Positions 1 through 13,417 of a stretch of DNA of 64,000 nt are shown here, in pieces. The stretch's first letter is position 1; the number at the start of each line of letters is the position of its first letter. Below the pieces are notes generated by a model that was given only the letters and a program-made list of their open reading frames with translations, had not been told where the DNA came from and made no database searches. The translations under genes and the position numbers were made by a program. This DNA comes from Morinoia aosen (lineage: Eukaryota > Arthropoda > Malacostraca > Amphipoda > Talitridae), in NCBI GenBank assembly GCA_030386875.1, contig CM059562.1, positions 22,373,360 to 22,437,359 on the forward strand, given 5' to 3'.

Positions 1-92
1 CTCTGCTGCGCGCACAGTCTCCTTAACGCTTTGCATCAAGTTTTGGGCGTTACCCACCAGCATCTCGGTCGCTTCTTGGTCCTCTTCCGAAC
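1..92 (-). CDS. Vinc: Vinculin exon: tail helices near the C-terminus (partial, runs off left edge)
   Basis: The acceptor TCTCTCAG precedes position 92. The split glycine codon (G|GT) is followed by [18 protein letters not shown] and ends in frame at base 1 with VRAAE. This is the conserved last part of the vinculin tail, residues 925-955 of the window model, which contributes to F-actin and PIP2 binding. About 27 more residues, including the basic C-terminal hairpin, should lie beyond the left edge. Confidence 0.95.
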
Positions 93-2866
93 CTGAGAGA
101 TGCATACATCACGTCAGTAACGAGCTTCATGGATCGATTATGCTTACACTATCACGTCATGGTTGAAGAACACAAGAACAAAATTTCATTCCATCAAGTA
201 CACGACATGAGCCTCTTCAGAAGTAACTCACTAAGTTTGAAACGTGTTATTGAACTCTGATGATAGTGTCCCTATGTAATTAAGGTAGAAGATATGTTAT
301 TGATAGAAAGGATTATATACAATACAAGTAAAGGATTTTTCCTTTACATATTTATAATATATATTGATTCATAGGCTGTGAACTTTTAGAAGAAACATGG
401 TTGAAAAGTACAACAATCAGCCGCACTTGAGTGCTTCTGATTCTTGGATCTGATCGTTTCCAAAATCAGAAATAAAATAAAGATTGCGAAATGCTTTCTC
501 CCTCACGTGGTGTTTCATCTTACAGTAAATGAAACGCTACAGAACGAGGTCAGTGGGTAAAGTACTACAAAACGCAGGTCTGGCATGAAAAGCATGACTA
601 GAGGTTAATATATACAAAATAGAGTGAAAAAAGCAAAGCGCTTACAATTAAACGAGAAGAAATGGAGTTCTAGTTGACTGGACGCACGCACTCTCTCAAA
701 GAATGCCAAACCTGATAAAACTATAAACAGTTTCAGAACGATTAAAGATTTTTCCAATCAACAACTGAATAGGCAGAAAAACATTATTGAACCTATTTTA
801 CCGTTTCAATCAACTTGAAATACTCAAATAATAGATTAAAAATTCATTTTAAGCAAGTAATAGCCAGAGTTACTTAGAGATTAAACGAATAAACTAAAAT
901 CGACCAAAATATAAGGGTTTGACGACAAAGTAGCATGAGCATTTCCAATAATAAAGCAACGAAAGTTGGAAAAATAAGAACAATGACGCGCGCACCAAGT
1001 CCCCAACACGGTACACCCACCAGTTTTGCTAATGCCATGAATGGAAAATGACAGTCCTTCAATAGCTAAACTGGGACTGCTGCGAAAGCGTCGATATTGC
1101 TGTTGTCAAAAAAGATGCATGCGATCACATTTTTTCAACATAGCGACACGTCCTACCTAAAATTGAGGATGTGAGGTAATTCGAGGATAGTACTTCGCAT
1201 CTTCTACCTATATTTTGTGAAGAAGACTAAAATATAAAAGCCTGCTAGCTTTTCTAAGCCAAATCCTTCAGCTTCCAAGTATTGAATCAGAATTAGTCCT
1301 CGTCAAGTGAGACACCTCTGTGGTTAATTTACACGGTCCATAACAAAATAGTCAGCTTACAATAGAACTATGGGAGCATATTGTTAGAATAAATCCGCTT
1401 AAAAAGTGAACTTTATATTAAATTTGGCGAATCAAGTCATGGACTATCTGGCAGGTACACGTCATTTCCGATGATGCTATCGACAAATAAGGCAGCATAA
1501 GCACCTCCGTATCCTAGATATACATTGATAGAAAAAATAAAATGTCAACAAATGGACATTTGAAGGACTTAATGCCGTCCGCATTGATTGGAAATCGCTT
1601 TAAAAACTAAAAAGCGAAACCCTAATTGCATATTATCGCTAAATAAATATCGTGTTCGATGTTTTATACTGAAGTGTTTTACAGATTAAGAAGTAACTGC
1701 CCCGCAAGCACCCCGCACCGAGGAAAACCAAATTGAATATAGTTCAACGGCTGCTCAGAAATCGTAGAAATGACACGACAAAGTGCCAATCGTGGCAAGT
1801 ATCTTTTGAATATTTCACTGACAGAAAGTCAAGATTCCTACCAAACCCCTACAGTCGATGGCGCTCAAGATGCGTTGAGGGACAATCGCTTTTGAACACC
1901 TTTCTGAGGGGCTGCGAAATGTACAAGTTGCCGCATGTCCGCCACCGTTTTGTATAAAAACTTTCAACTGTTTCGTTCATCAATTTTGCCTGCAAATAAG
2001 TTAGTACAACAATTAACCCGTCGCCACGTCCTGGACTCTTAGAAGGTCGGCAAAGCTAGTACATGTTTCACATCAGTAAACCTAGGGTTGCCATATATGG
2101 TCTCAAGCGTCTCGTTGAGCGCTATTCATTGGTGTAAGGTAAAATTAGGTGGGGGGAACAGGGAAGGAGTGGTAACAAGCTCAAATCTGTATGAATTCTT
2201 TTGCTCAGTCTGGAGTGTAGCTACCGGCGCTACACAACCTCTTAGAAGGCCAGCAGTGTAGCTGAGGCATACCAGCACACACTCTGCCTCTTAGAAGGTC
2301 GCCATCATTTTTATTTTTTTATGTTCTTTATTCCAAAACTGGAAGTCCAAATCCACAGATTTACTCCTAGGCAAAAAGTAACACCACCATTGTATTCGGG
2401 AGGAAAAGCTCTATGCATATCAAACTCTTTACAAGCAATGAAACTGCTTGATAACAGCCTATAAACAAAATGAACTAAAAAATGAAAACATTGTTTTACA
2501 TATAATGCACTCAACTCTGGAACTATTAGACCTGAAAAAAAATTCACATACCACAATATTCAGCTGCTCAGAATCTATGAAAATGCATCATAAAGAAACA
2601 TGAAGGTGCAATAAATAAAAAATGGCCAGTGATTTTCTGATTTCTGTTTTTTGTATTTTACCGAAATAAAGACTCAAATTTCGTAGATTTTTATTGGGGT
2701 AACAGCATTTTTTTCCCCGCTGACAAAAAGAGCAACTCTCTCTCTTTACAATGAACCCCCAATGAAACTTATAACATGATTAATGAATGTACAGTAAGTT
2801 GCACAGTTGACCCATTTTCTTCAAACCTCCCCGTAGGTCGACCATGTTGAGACGGGTTAAAGGCTT

Positions 2867-3449
2867 AAGTCTCGCTGAGCGGCGAAGCCGCTCAGCGAGA
2901 ATGAAAATATCGATTGTACCTGGAATTTGATGCTGATTCCGAATATGCAATTTGTTTTGACCGCTCTCGATTTTTTCGATTTTTTTTTTTTTGAAAGGCG
3001 GCTAGCAACAACTGAGGTGATGCCCAAAGAATGCCATGTCCGTACAGGTTGGGTGGAACCCGGCCCTATCCGGTACTCAGGTCTTCAAGGCACGGTCTGA
3101 CCATGTTGGGTCGAGAATGGCAGAGTTCGGATCATGAGGTGGTGCAGGCCAAAGTATGCCAAGTCCGACCAGGTTGGGTCGAGAATGACAAAGTTCGGAT
3201 CATGAGGTGGTGCAAGCCAAAGTATGCCAAGTCCGACCAGGTTGGGTCGAGAATGGCAGAGTTCGGATCATGAGGTGGTGCAGGCCAAAAAAACATTAAA
3301 AATGTATAAAAATTTAAAATTCAAAATCACAAAAAATCGAAAAAATCGAGAGCGGTCAAAACAAATTGCAGATTCGGAATCAGCATCAAATTCCAGTTAT
3401 AATCGATATTTTCATTCTCGCTGAGCGGCTTCGCCGCTCAGCGAGACTT
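2867..3449. mobile_element. Unclassified 583-bp element with ~120-bp inverted termini capped by hairpins
   Basis: The left end (2867-2987) and right end (about 3330-3449) are near-perfect inverted copies. Each begins AAGTCTCGCTGAG and contains a 29-base perfect hairpin: a GCTGAGCGGC arm, a GAA loop and the complementary arm. The interior carries a 68-bp tandem repeat at about 3037-3290. Its marker GTTGGGTCGAGAATG starts at 3105, 3173 and 3241. There is no transposase frame and no clear target-site duplication. It is a non-autonomous DNA element of unknown superfamily. Confidence 0.75.
3037..3290. repeat. 68-bp tandem repeat, about 3.5 units
   Basis: Units share GAGTTCGGATCATGAGGTGG and recur with a period of exactly 68 bases (3105, 3173, 3241). 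The first unit is degenerate. The array is inside the hairpin-ended element, so it is probably part of that element's body. The short open frames across it follow from the repeat and are not treated as genes. Confidence 0.85.
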
Positions 3450-4559
3450 GTTCCCAATTAAAATAGATTCAGAAAGTTGCACATTGCGGCACCCTCTTCA
3501 CAAAAGGGAAAATAACCTTGGGAAAGTTCAGTTCTAAAGAGAATGAAGCACTCCATGGATCCAGTTTCGTTCGATCACATTAATAATTTTTTTTTAATGC
3601 TTCTGTCGATAAATCAGCGACAAAAAATAAAGTACCACGAATATACGAATACCGTTGATCGTACCTTATGAATTACACTCAGCGTCGACGACGATACTGT
3701 TTAAATTATTCACAATGCAATGATAAACTTGGTTGACCACTTCCATCTCTGCAGACAGCGGAAAATCAAATTTAGAGCAGTTCCAAATAAGCAATAAAAA
3801 TTGATTGGCTGAAAAATTGAAAGGACGAGAAGTATTTTGCTAGTTTTCGACCAGTTGGCTAAAAGAACTTTAAAAACAATTTGTTCTTAGGTAGCCCAAG
3901 ATAACTAAAAAAATCCATTTCCATGTCAGCAAACACTACATGAAATTTAGTGCACTTCCGCGTTAAGCTAACGTACTATCTTGCAAGAGCTTAAAATATG
4001 TTGCACACAGGAAAGAAATCACGCGACAGAGTTTACTAAACAAGCAAGCTTTTTCTCCTGGGAGTCGGAGGAGCGCATCATTGATGCGAGCGACACGCGG
4101 TAACGAGTAAAGGCAGGGTGCACTAGCATAGAAAGTGCTCACACACGCTCGGCAGTACTGTCAGAATACGAGACACTCAAGAGGGAGCACCCAACACTCC
4201 ATACTTACTGGACCCGATCAGCGAGGCTGTGCAACCATCCATGATGGGAACAGAAAAGGAAGATGATGAACAGTAACTCATAGGAAAATGCTAACTACAA
4301 GTGCATCCTACCACCACTGATGCTCATGCGTAACATCTAGAAATAGGGATATTTTATAAGTTATCAAACGAAGGTTACTTTCACTAGATAAATATTACTC
4401 AATAATTGTTTTTATTAACGGACATTAAATCCCTGAATAAATAAATAAAACTTAGATTAGATTATAAAATTTTCGGTTTACGCGCCTTCCTTACCACAAC
4501 AAAGATGTTCCCAAAAACAACAAAAAAGCACTATTTAATATTGAATTCAATCAGGGAAT

Positions 4560-4790
4560 CTATTCACAAGGTGTCCCCATATTCTTCACACAGACAGCAA
4601 GATTGAAAGAAATTTATGAAACAAGATAAAATTGAGGCAGTAATAGGCACTGAAGAAAGAATAGCATTGAACCACAAAATAAAACAGGAATCAAAAATGC
4701 TATTTTAACCAAATAATGACCTCAAGACCTCACACCTTTACTCTGGGAGCGGAAATTTCCATAAACACAATAGCTGTATCCCCCGGAGAG
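4560..4790 (+). repeat. R repeat, degenerate, 5'-truncated
   Basis: It matches the middle and 3' end of the dispersed R family (ATGAAACAAGATAAAATTGA ... CTCTGGGAGCG ... AACACAATAGCTGTATCCCC). It is more diverged than most copies, so probably an old insertion. Confidence 0.7.
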
Positions 4791-4911
4791 AAACGTAACT
4801 TACAATATCTTGGCTTTGTCGAAAAAAATTAACCCATTCAACTGTACTGTTTCACTATTAAGTTTTCAAAATTTAATGAACAGGATCTTTGTTGGTTACA
4901 ATTGTTCGGAT

Positions 4912-5249
4912 TTGAATAGATAAGTTAGTTTAAGTTTCCCTAACCACTACAAAGGCATTCATAAGAGGAAGGAAGATGGCACTTGAGAACGTGGACGTTA
5001 GAGAACGTGTAATCAATGCGCAAGGTGCATAGAAAAAGTAAGTTCAGAAAGGAGTTTAAGAAACGAAATAAACGTTGAAGTAATCGATGCTGAAAACAGG
5101 GACAACAGTGAACCGAAAAAAAAATGGTCCGTAACAAAACAAATTCTATTTCAACAAAAGGCTTACTTTAACCTTTAGCTCGAGATCTCACATTTTTCCC
5201 TGTAAGAGCCCTAATTTCATAGATACAGTAGTTGTATCCTCCTGAGAGG
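4912..5249 (+). repeat. R repeat, near full length
   Basis: Starts at AGTTAGTTTAAGTTTCCCTAA and ends with GATACAGTAGTTGTATCCTC. The order of blocks is the same as in other R copies: AGGAAGG block, GAACGTG, GCATAGAAA, GTTGAAG, GAACCGAAAAA, terminal hairpin. Opposite in direction to vinculin. Confidence 0.85.
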
Positions 5250-5945
5250 ACTATTCTTGTACATCTAAATTAATAATTGCATAGTTCAGTACCATAGTTC
5301 AATAAAGTTTTGCTAATAATACCCGGCTCTTGGCAGAAACACGAGTTTTGATTCTAAATTGCTAAATATTACCTAAAAAAGGTACGAATATTGATCGAAT
5401 CGCCCACCGTTCAACTTACCAAGCAATAAACGTATACTTCAATGTCATCAAATTTCCTACACGTGCATATACAAACTGTCGCACTTTTCAGATATCCTTC
5501 ATTAACGATAGCAAAAAATTACTTCTGCAAAGCGCTTTCTTCAAGCGTTCGAAGCTGTCAAGAAAATTATGCAATACCATAAAACAAATCCAACTCTTAA
5601 ATGTAAAATAATTCTCAAGCATTATTTTCTCTGAATTTTAAATATCGACAATTCAACTAATTCAATTTTTTTAAATTAATTCTCTTAATTTCTGGATGGA
5701 TCATTTGCTGCGTAAAAAAGAACACACGTTCTAGCTAATATTAAATGTAACCAAGGAGTGAGTCAATGAAGACTGTTCTAGCAGAAAGGCTTCAGTTTTC
5801 TTTTCAGTGAATTACATCGCATGGATTCAGCTTCAAATCGTTCAGAAAATGAACAATAATTTTTTCATATTTTTTAATTCATATTGGACGAACATCCGAA
5901 GGGAATCAATTCGGTGTAAAACTTTTTCATACAAGATTGTTACCC

Positions 5946-6277
5946 TAGGGTGGCCAGTACTCATAGGGTAGATTTTTTTTCACAGAATTTACTTGACAGG
6001 ACCCTCTAAAAAGGAAAGGTTGATAGAAAAAAATGATACTGGTAAAGTTTCAGACCATTTGAGCATCGTTAACCCGTGCCCCAACGGCCTCAAAGTTCTG
6101 AAAAATGGCATTTTTCGTGAATTTTCAGAACTTTGAGGCCGTTGGGGCACGGTTAACGATGTTCAAATGGTCTGAAACTTTACCAGTATCATTTTTTCTA
6201 TCAACCTCACCTTTTTAGTCCCGTCAAGAAAATTCTTTGAAAAAAAAAATCGACCCTATGAGTACTGGCCACCCTAA
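5946..6277. mobile_element. hAT-type foldback MITE, 332 bp, with 8-bp target duplication
   Basis: The element is almost a complete palindrome. The left arm (5946 to about 6108) and right arm (about 6117-6277) are inverted copies around a loop of roughly 8-15 bases. The termini read TAGGGTGGCCAGTACTCATA, which resembles hAT ends. It is flanked by a perfect 8-bp direct repeat TGTTACCC at 5938-5945 and 6278-6285, the hAT target-site length. No coding sequence. The transcript of this segment would form a hairpin of about 150 bp. Confidence 0.9.
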
Positions 6278-6608
6278 TGTTACCCCCATTACGTAGGTGG
6301 TACAAACGTGATCATTTGAACCCACATTAGAATTTTTCTATAAAATTGTCAAAGTAAACCATCATAGAATATGCCAGTAAGTATATAGGATTCTAGAAAT
6401 TGAATTACGAATATAATTGAAAAATCCCGACCATACGTAACGCAGGTTTACTGTGCCTTCGAAATGATGAATGGAAATAGTAAAATACTCGTAAACCTAG
6501 ACATCCATCCACTTATTCGTAGTCTATACGCATGATGTGATGTGTATAATATGCGTGTTATATTTTTAGTACATAAACATAATATAAATACATATATAAA
6601 GTAATATG

Positions 6609-6627
6609 TTATATATATATATATATA
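6609..6627. repeat. Short (TA)n microsatellite
   Basis: About nine TA units within AT-rich intron DNA. It lies inside a minus-strand open frame, producing an artefactual run of Tyr-Ile. Confidence 0.9.
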
Positions 6628-6927
6628 CATATTAATATCTATATGCGCGTGTCGAGGAAGCAGCGACTCTCGAATACAAATTTCATTAAAAAATATTCCA
6701 TTATTCTTGGTAATAATTTGTTTGTTTATTTTTTCTAGTTCTCTTATCTTGTTCTTTCGTTCACTGGTCGTGAAGCTAAAGATTTCTCTCGAAGTTATGT
6801 CATTAAAATTGCGTGACGCGTCTCGTCCTTCTTCGGACATCTTCAGGCTAAAATATTTATAGGGTTTGCAACTACAACGATCGAATGCTAGTGGCGGTAG
6901 CTGCTATTAAAGAAGTGAGCAGTTTAG

Positions 6928-6928
<1 letters not shown>

Positions 6929-6968
<40 letters not shown>
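6929..6968. repeat. (TA)n microsatellite, about 20 units
   Basis: An uninterrupted run of TA dinucleotides in the large 3' intron of vinculin. Likely to be length-polymorphic. Confidence 0.95.
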
Positions 6969-6974
<6 letters not shown>

Positions 6975-7135
6975 CTTTTACGAAAATGTGAACATTCACT
7001 CAATAACGAACCTATCATTACGAGTAAAAATTATACCTATTTACTCGTTTACTCGTCACGCTATTCATGTGATTGACAAAGAAACATCTCATCAGTAAAA
7101 TTTCACAAAAAATCCCTGACTGTTTCTCTTGGTTA

Positions 7136-7491
7136 AGATTAGATTATTAGCTAGTTTAAGCCTCCCTATTCGCCACACAGGCGGTCCAAAGAGAGGCAGG
7201 AGAAAGGCACCATTAAGTATGGAGTTGAGAGAATGCAGAATCTATGCAGAAAGGGCATAGAAACAGTGAGTTGAGAAAGAAGATTATGAAACAAGATCAA
7301 AGTTGAAGAAGAATGTAGTAGGTGCTGAAAAACAAGACAGCAGTGAACCGATAAAAAAGATGGTCCTTGACGTAACAAAAACCTTTTATTTAAACAAAAA
7401 GAGGCCTACCAAACTCTCAGCTCGGGCCATCACATTTTCCAGCGGAAATTGCTAATTTCCATAGATACAATAGCTGTATTTCCCTGAGGGG
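7136..7491 (+). repeat. R repeat, near full length
   Basis: Runs from GATTAGATTATTAGCTAGTT to GATACAATAGCTGTATTTCC. It contains all family blocks, including CACCATTAAGTATGGAGTTG and GCTGAAAAACAAGACAGCAG. The central part reads cleanly against copies at 33.4 and 39.4 kb. Confidence 0.9.
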
Positions 7492-10400
7492 TGTCTCTCT
7501 TGGTATCAAAATTGAAGAATATTCTACTTTTGATTGAATCTGAATTTCGAACTGAGACGTGAAAAAACAAAAGGGGACCTACACAAGTCACAGTAATTTC
7601 ATTTCAATTAACAGTGCTCTCAAAACAAGTGCTATGTGTATAAGATGGTGAAACGTTAAAAAATGATAGACCATAAGTAACTTAATAAGTAAAAAGCATC
7701 ACTAGTGTATATCTATTAAAATAACTGCAAAGTTATCTTTATAGATATATTTTTACTAACATGGCTGTCCAAACGGTGTACAAACTAATAATAAGCTAAT
7801 CAAAAAGTTTTGCTTATATGAGATACTGTCAACACCCAACCATCATGACATTCTCAACAAAATTGGAGGAAATATTTTAAGGCTGGGATACTTAACAGAA
7901 ATGCTATAATGTTTCTGTACACATGAATTTTCTTGTTAGTTCTTCCCGCCAAAACTAGTCCCAAAAAACACAACGGCTTAGTTATGCACCGCTGTGAAGT
8001 ATCAATGTTGTTCAGGGCATACATAATTAAATTTACGAATAGTGAACTCAGCTTCCTGAGTTTAATACATGATGTCGTCTTCGAAACTAAGCGATCGATA
8101 GGTGCAAAAATTTCTAAACATTTGTCAAACACGTGGATATTGTCGCTCAAAAAAAAAAAGTTTGATGTCCACACACGTTCAGGCATAACCTAGTCTAAGA
8201 ACGGCGCTTCGTTCAACAGTAAGAAGTATCGTTATGTTCAAATAAAGCGTAAGATTATCGCATAAAATCGACGCTCGAATACGAAATTGGAATGATTTCT
8301 GGGAAAACACATCTCAGTCATGATGAGCATTTGGTGAGAACATGATGCATTCAGAGGCATGCAAGAATGACACACATAAGACTTGTAGACGGAAAACTAA
8401 AGGACGACGTTGGTCCAAGGATGGCACGTTTACTACCAAGGTGAAACAATTATATAATTATAGCACGCACCGGGTCGGACACTTACACGGATAATGGTCA
8501 TTAAAAAAAGAGCTATTAAAAGTATCCTCAACTCCGAACATAGATACAAAACATATTAATGACCAAGAGTTAGTTGATGGAAGTTTGAAATTAAATGGAG
8601 AATAAGAACATTCGGTATACACGTCCGTACTAACTTTATTCCTGAATAAAAATCAATATCTGCGTGTTTCATTCAATTTTGTGGTCAATGTTCAACTAGG
8701 CGGTCTGTTCTTACAATCCACTGAGGACGTGAACCGAGTTTGAAGCTGTGAATCCATAGTTAAGGTAATACTAAAATCCGACTCAATCAAAGCAAGCGTT
8801 CAGATAAAATGAAATAACAGTAATTCATTGAATACTATGGATATTATTTCCCACTGTCGCTTCACCTGACTCTTTGCGTTCGTATTATGAGTTAGCAGGC
8901 AGGTGATATGGTTATTTCAGTTCAAACACAACACCGAACATCGTCTGAAAAAACTCCAGTGCAAAAGATTACAACACGAGTGGAAAAAGTGGGCTCGTGG
9001 CACACCATGCACGCTGTTAAGAACTCATGAAGTGTTATGGCATGAGTGAGGCGTATGAAACCTTATAATTTACCCATCTCAGCGTCACGACGAGGGAAAC
9101 GCTCTGTCAAGGATACGAGAACACACATCAGTCATATACGCCAAAGGAAAATTAACTAAATTTGACCTCTTAATCTTAAGAGATAAACCAATTGTGGTAA
9201 CAGATAAAATACACAATAACAAGAAACATCACAGACACCGAACTTCTCCGTGAAATAAAACTACGCGAATGAAGAGAGATAAAGAAGATTAGTTAGATGT
9301 GAAGTTAGAGGTCAAGCATACATCTAAATTCTATGTAAGCAACTCAACAACAAATAGTTATTAAAGAACCAAGAATGAAACAATGAACGGAGAAATACAA
9401 AATTTTATTCAAATCCAAAGCGCTTCATTAACACAAGGGCAGAAAAAGTTACCCCTCTTTTCGACTACGGAAGTTAAGCGAATATTTACTGAAAGTACAG
9501 CGACACATTGTTTCGATAAAATGAGTTCATCTAAGCGACCGCAAGAAAAATTTTGATTCAACGTCATAAAGAGGTGAGAAAAAGTGCCAGGTTTTTGAAC
9601 GGAACGACTAAATAACGTCTGAACTCATTTTGCCAAATGATGAAAAAATAATACTTTGCAATTCACACAGAGTATAGCAAGTATAAGGCTGTCCGAACGT
9701 AACCAATAATAGAATTTGTATCGAATCCCATTTACAGAGCCCATAGAGTTCAAACAGGGTATCATATTATCTCGAGATTCGAAGTTTTTTCAGCCCAAAG
9801 CGAGGCTAAGGCTCTTATTTGTCTTTACACAGGTCCCTCATCGACCATCGTCACCATCAAGCCTCGCCAAAACAGCATCTGGGTTTGCACTTCACCTCTG
9901 ATTACATACGTAAAGCCTCGATACTCTCAAAACATCAGCCACAAAGTTAAGTTTAGCCACACACTGTAAAATGAGTAAAAAAATTGATCGTACTCCAATC
10001 TAAGACCCTATCCTGAGGTAGCAGTATTTTGTCCTGAGAGGTGTTGAAGCACTGCGAAATACTGATTACCTTAACATCCGGTGGACTCCAGAATAAAAAC
10101 TTACGTTTGGAACACAGTGACAGTAGAGTGAACTTTTAGAAACAATTTGAAGATGGAGGGCTGAAGTACCAGATTGGAAGAAAATACCCTCCTAATAGCT
10201 TTGGAACTATTACTAACAACAGACAAGTTACTGAAGCACGTGGAAGTGCTTCACACACACAAGAAGAGGAAATTTTCACGTAACCCGCACTTGTTTATAA
10301 TAAGAGACAATTCTATAAGATTTTGTAGCGCAAGGTTTAAAAACGAAAACAGAAACGACAAATAAATTTTCATGATAACTTTAACTTCTGGAAAGACAGA

Positions 10401-10500
10401 AAACATGTTGCAAATATTTGCTGAAGCACACTACGTTTGGAAGTTTTTCTACCTAGAGACAAACGATTTCAACATTGAATGAATGACGAAGTTAGTTCTA

Positions 10501-11595
<1,095 letters not shown>

Positions 11596-11835
11596 CGTGC
11601 GCATCCTCTTGTCGGTGCACTCTCTGGCGAGATCCTTGGCGAGTCTAGTGACCTCCTCAGAGGCCTCAGCAATGCTCTTAGCGCAGGCGATGAGGTCCTT
11701 CTTTGTGCCGCCCTCGCCCCGCACCAGCTGCGACAGCCGCGCCATCAACAGGGCCATCTTTTTCGCCGCCGCGATGATGTCGTTGTCGCGGCTGCTCCAC
11801 TGCTTCACCTCCTGGTGCAGGCCGTGCGCCGCCAC
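11596..11835 (-). CDS. Vinc: Vinculin exon: start of the F-actin-binding tail
   Basis: The acceptor GCGTGGCAG leads to [15 protein letters not shown] and the donor is ACG|GTTAGT; phase 0 at both ends, 80 codons. The exon carries helices 1-3 of the tail: [20 protein letters not shown], then [20 protein letters not shown], then [20 protein letters not shown]. Basic residues (KK, KR) fit the acidic-lipid and actin surface known for vinculin tail. A second in-frame acceptor 75 bases upstream could extend it (see 11836-11910). Confidence 0.97.
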
Positions 11836-11910
11836 CTGCCACGCATACGTACACCAGTTTGCGTCAGAAGTAAACCAAGGCTCCTGATTGACCACCCCAT
11901 GCGCTGCCAT
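11836..11910 (-). CDS. Vinc: Possible alternative 5' extension of the first tail exon (+25 residues)
   Basis: Reading in frame upstream of the tail exon gives 25 open codons beginning [13 protein letters not shown] and ending TYAWQ. They are directly preceded by an acceptor-like GGCAGCAGAG. Used instead of the site at 11835, this acceptor would join the preceding exon (ending QPIM, phase 0) to MAAHG, the wording I recall for Drosophila at this junction. The later VAAHG at 11835 is then a second copy. No transcript evidence is available, so this is a prediction. Confidence 0.35.
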
Positions 11911-12664
11911 CTCTGCTGCCAAACACAACTTAACGAGGACTAGTGAGATATATTTTATGATTCGCATTCCTTAAGTCAGTTTATTCCGAGATTATTAATC
12001 TAACATCAAATTGTCTTCACGTGTCCACAGGGCATACATAGCTGAATAAATTTCAACTAAGAAACAATTTGGCAAAGCAATAAATGCAGCAGCAGAAAAG
12101 CACTTTTGATCAATGACTTTGAAAGTAGTACAGGCAGCGATTTTTATTTACAGTATCACAGAGAACTCCCGCCCAACACAAACAAAACTCAAACCAGGAA
12201 ACGCATTTCAACAATGTGGCTATTGCCATCAATGATCGAATTTTTGGTAAATGGTAGTGCATTATCACAGAATGATTACATAAAATAGTACCGGCAAACC
12301 CCTTGATTAATTTGATTACAACGAATATTTCATTCGGGCAAGGCTAACTTAACAAAAAGCAAATTTATCCATAAGTAACACGAAAGCATCCAGGTGACTT
12401 TTCTGGCTCAAGGTCTTAGACATAATTGGCTAATCGTAGATAGGTCACTCACAAATAACATGAAAAATGCAGAATAAAATGCATATTTGGCAAATATTCT
12501 CCAACCGTGCACTCATAACTGAGACAGCACTTACTAAACGTATCTCTGAAGTCTCATAGTTGAAACAATTTGAGAAGAAGCATAAGCCAGCCTATCATTT
12601 ACTACGAGGAGCAAAAACAGGTTAGTTAAGTTTTTGAATAAATAAAAAAATAAATGGTAATGAC
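11911..12664 (-). other. Vinculin intron between linker and tail exons
   Basis: AT-rich intron whose donor, ATG|GTCATTACC, is a poor match to consensus. No repeat element or further exon recognised. Confidence 0.75.
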
Positions 12665-12795
12665 CATGATAGGTTGGCTAGGTAGGGGAGCCTTGCTGAA
12701 CATATGATGCTCCTCCTCATCGTCTGTCTCGGGAGGTGGAGGGCGGGGTGGTGCCTTGTCCCCGCCCGGCAGAGGGGGGCGTGGGGGCGCGTGAT
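12665..12795 (-). CDS. Vinc: Vinculin exon: proline-rich linker, main segment
   Basis: The acceptor CTACCTTCAG leads in phase 1 to HAPPRPPLPGGDKAPPRPPP, followed by ETDDEEE and MFSKAPLPSQPIM. The exon ends in phase 0. Vertebrate vinculin has the same order: two PPxPP clusters, an acidic patch, then the QP-M junction to the tail. This linker is where VASP, vinexin/ponsin and Arp2/3 bind in vertebrates. The classic FPPPP VASP motif is not seen here. The donor (GTCATT) is weak but the phase fits. Confidence 0.93.
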
Positions 12796-13200
12796 CTGAA
12801 GGTAGCACGTAGCACAATGAGAGATACGAGTACACACTCAAATAACGGCAAAACGCAGGCATGAGGGCAGCGGAGGAGCTCCTGCCAAGATAAACTTAAG
12901 CGATTGTCCCCAGCTGCATCATTGCATCATATGACGGAATGAACAACTAACGAAGATACTGGAGTAGGAAGCGGCAGCGCTCGAATCAATGATGGATGGA
13001 GCTGCTCCATCTTGCTGTTCACACTTGTGTTTCCGCAACAATACGAAGTGTAGCTGAACTTCGTCGGAAGAGTTTATGGGACGTCATGTGAGGACAGCGT
13101 CCACGAGATTAGCCAACTAGAGACAAAGTCGATCCAACGAAAATATGGAACAAATTAAACACCAATTGTACAAGTTTTTCAATGCCATTGTTAATTTTAA

Positions 13201-13417
13201 CACTTTGACTGCGACATGCGCCACCGGTGGCCACGGAGGGGATTTTCATAATGCTGCTGACCAACCAGTCACAAACTCAATTTTCATAAGTATTTAACCA
13301 CAGCTATATGAAGGCAAGATCCAGTTAATGTTTGCAACTTTCAAAGTTGCTTGCTCCGAATGACTTCAAATTTGAGTTGAATGTTGAACTTCAGTTTTAC
13401 CTGCCACAGTCGAAGTG
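13201..13417 (+). mobile_element. piggyBac-type MITE, copy 1 (217 bp)
   Basis: Flanked by TTAA at 13197-13200 and 13418-13421. The ends are imperfect inverted repeats: CACTTTGACTGCGAC on the left, CACTTCGACTGTGGC reading in from the right. The body shares CCACCGG, GGCCAC, TTTTCATAA, AACTCAATTT and GAGTTGAAT blocks with copies at 34222 and 47285. TTAA targets are the piggyBac signature. Non-coding. Confidence 0.88.

Noticed and set aside
6448-6840. A 130-codon minus-strand frame with a lysine-rich helix, vaguely like the N-terminus of Penelope-type elements
   Set aside because: The second half is translated TA microsatellite and the resemblance is too weak to name a family.
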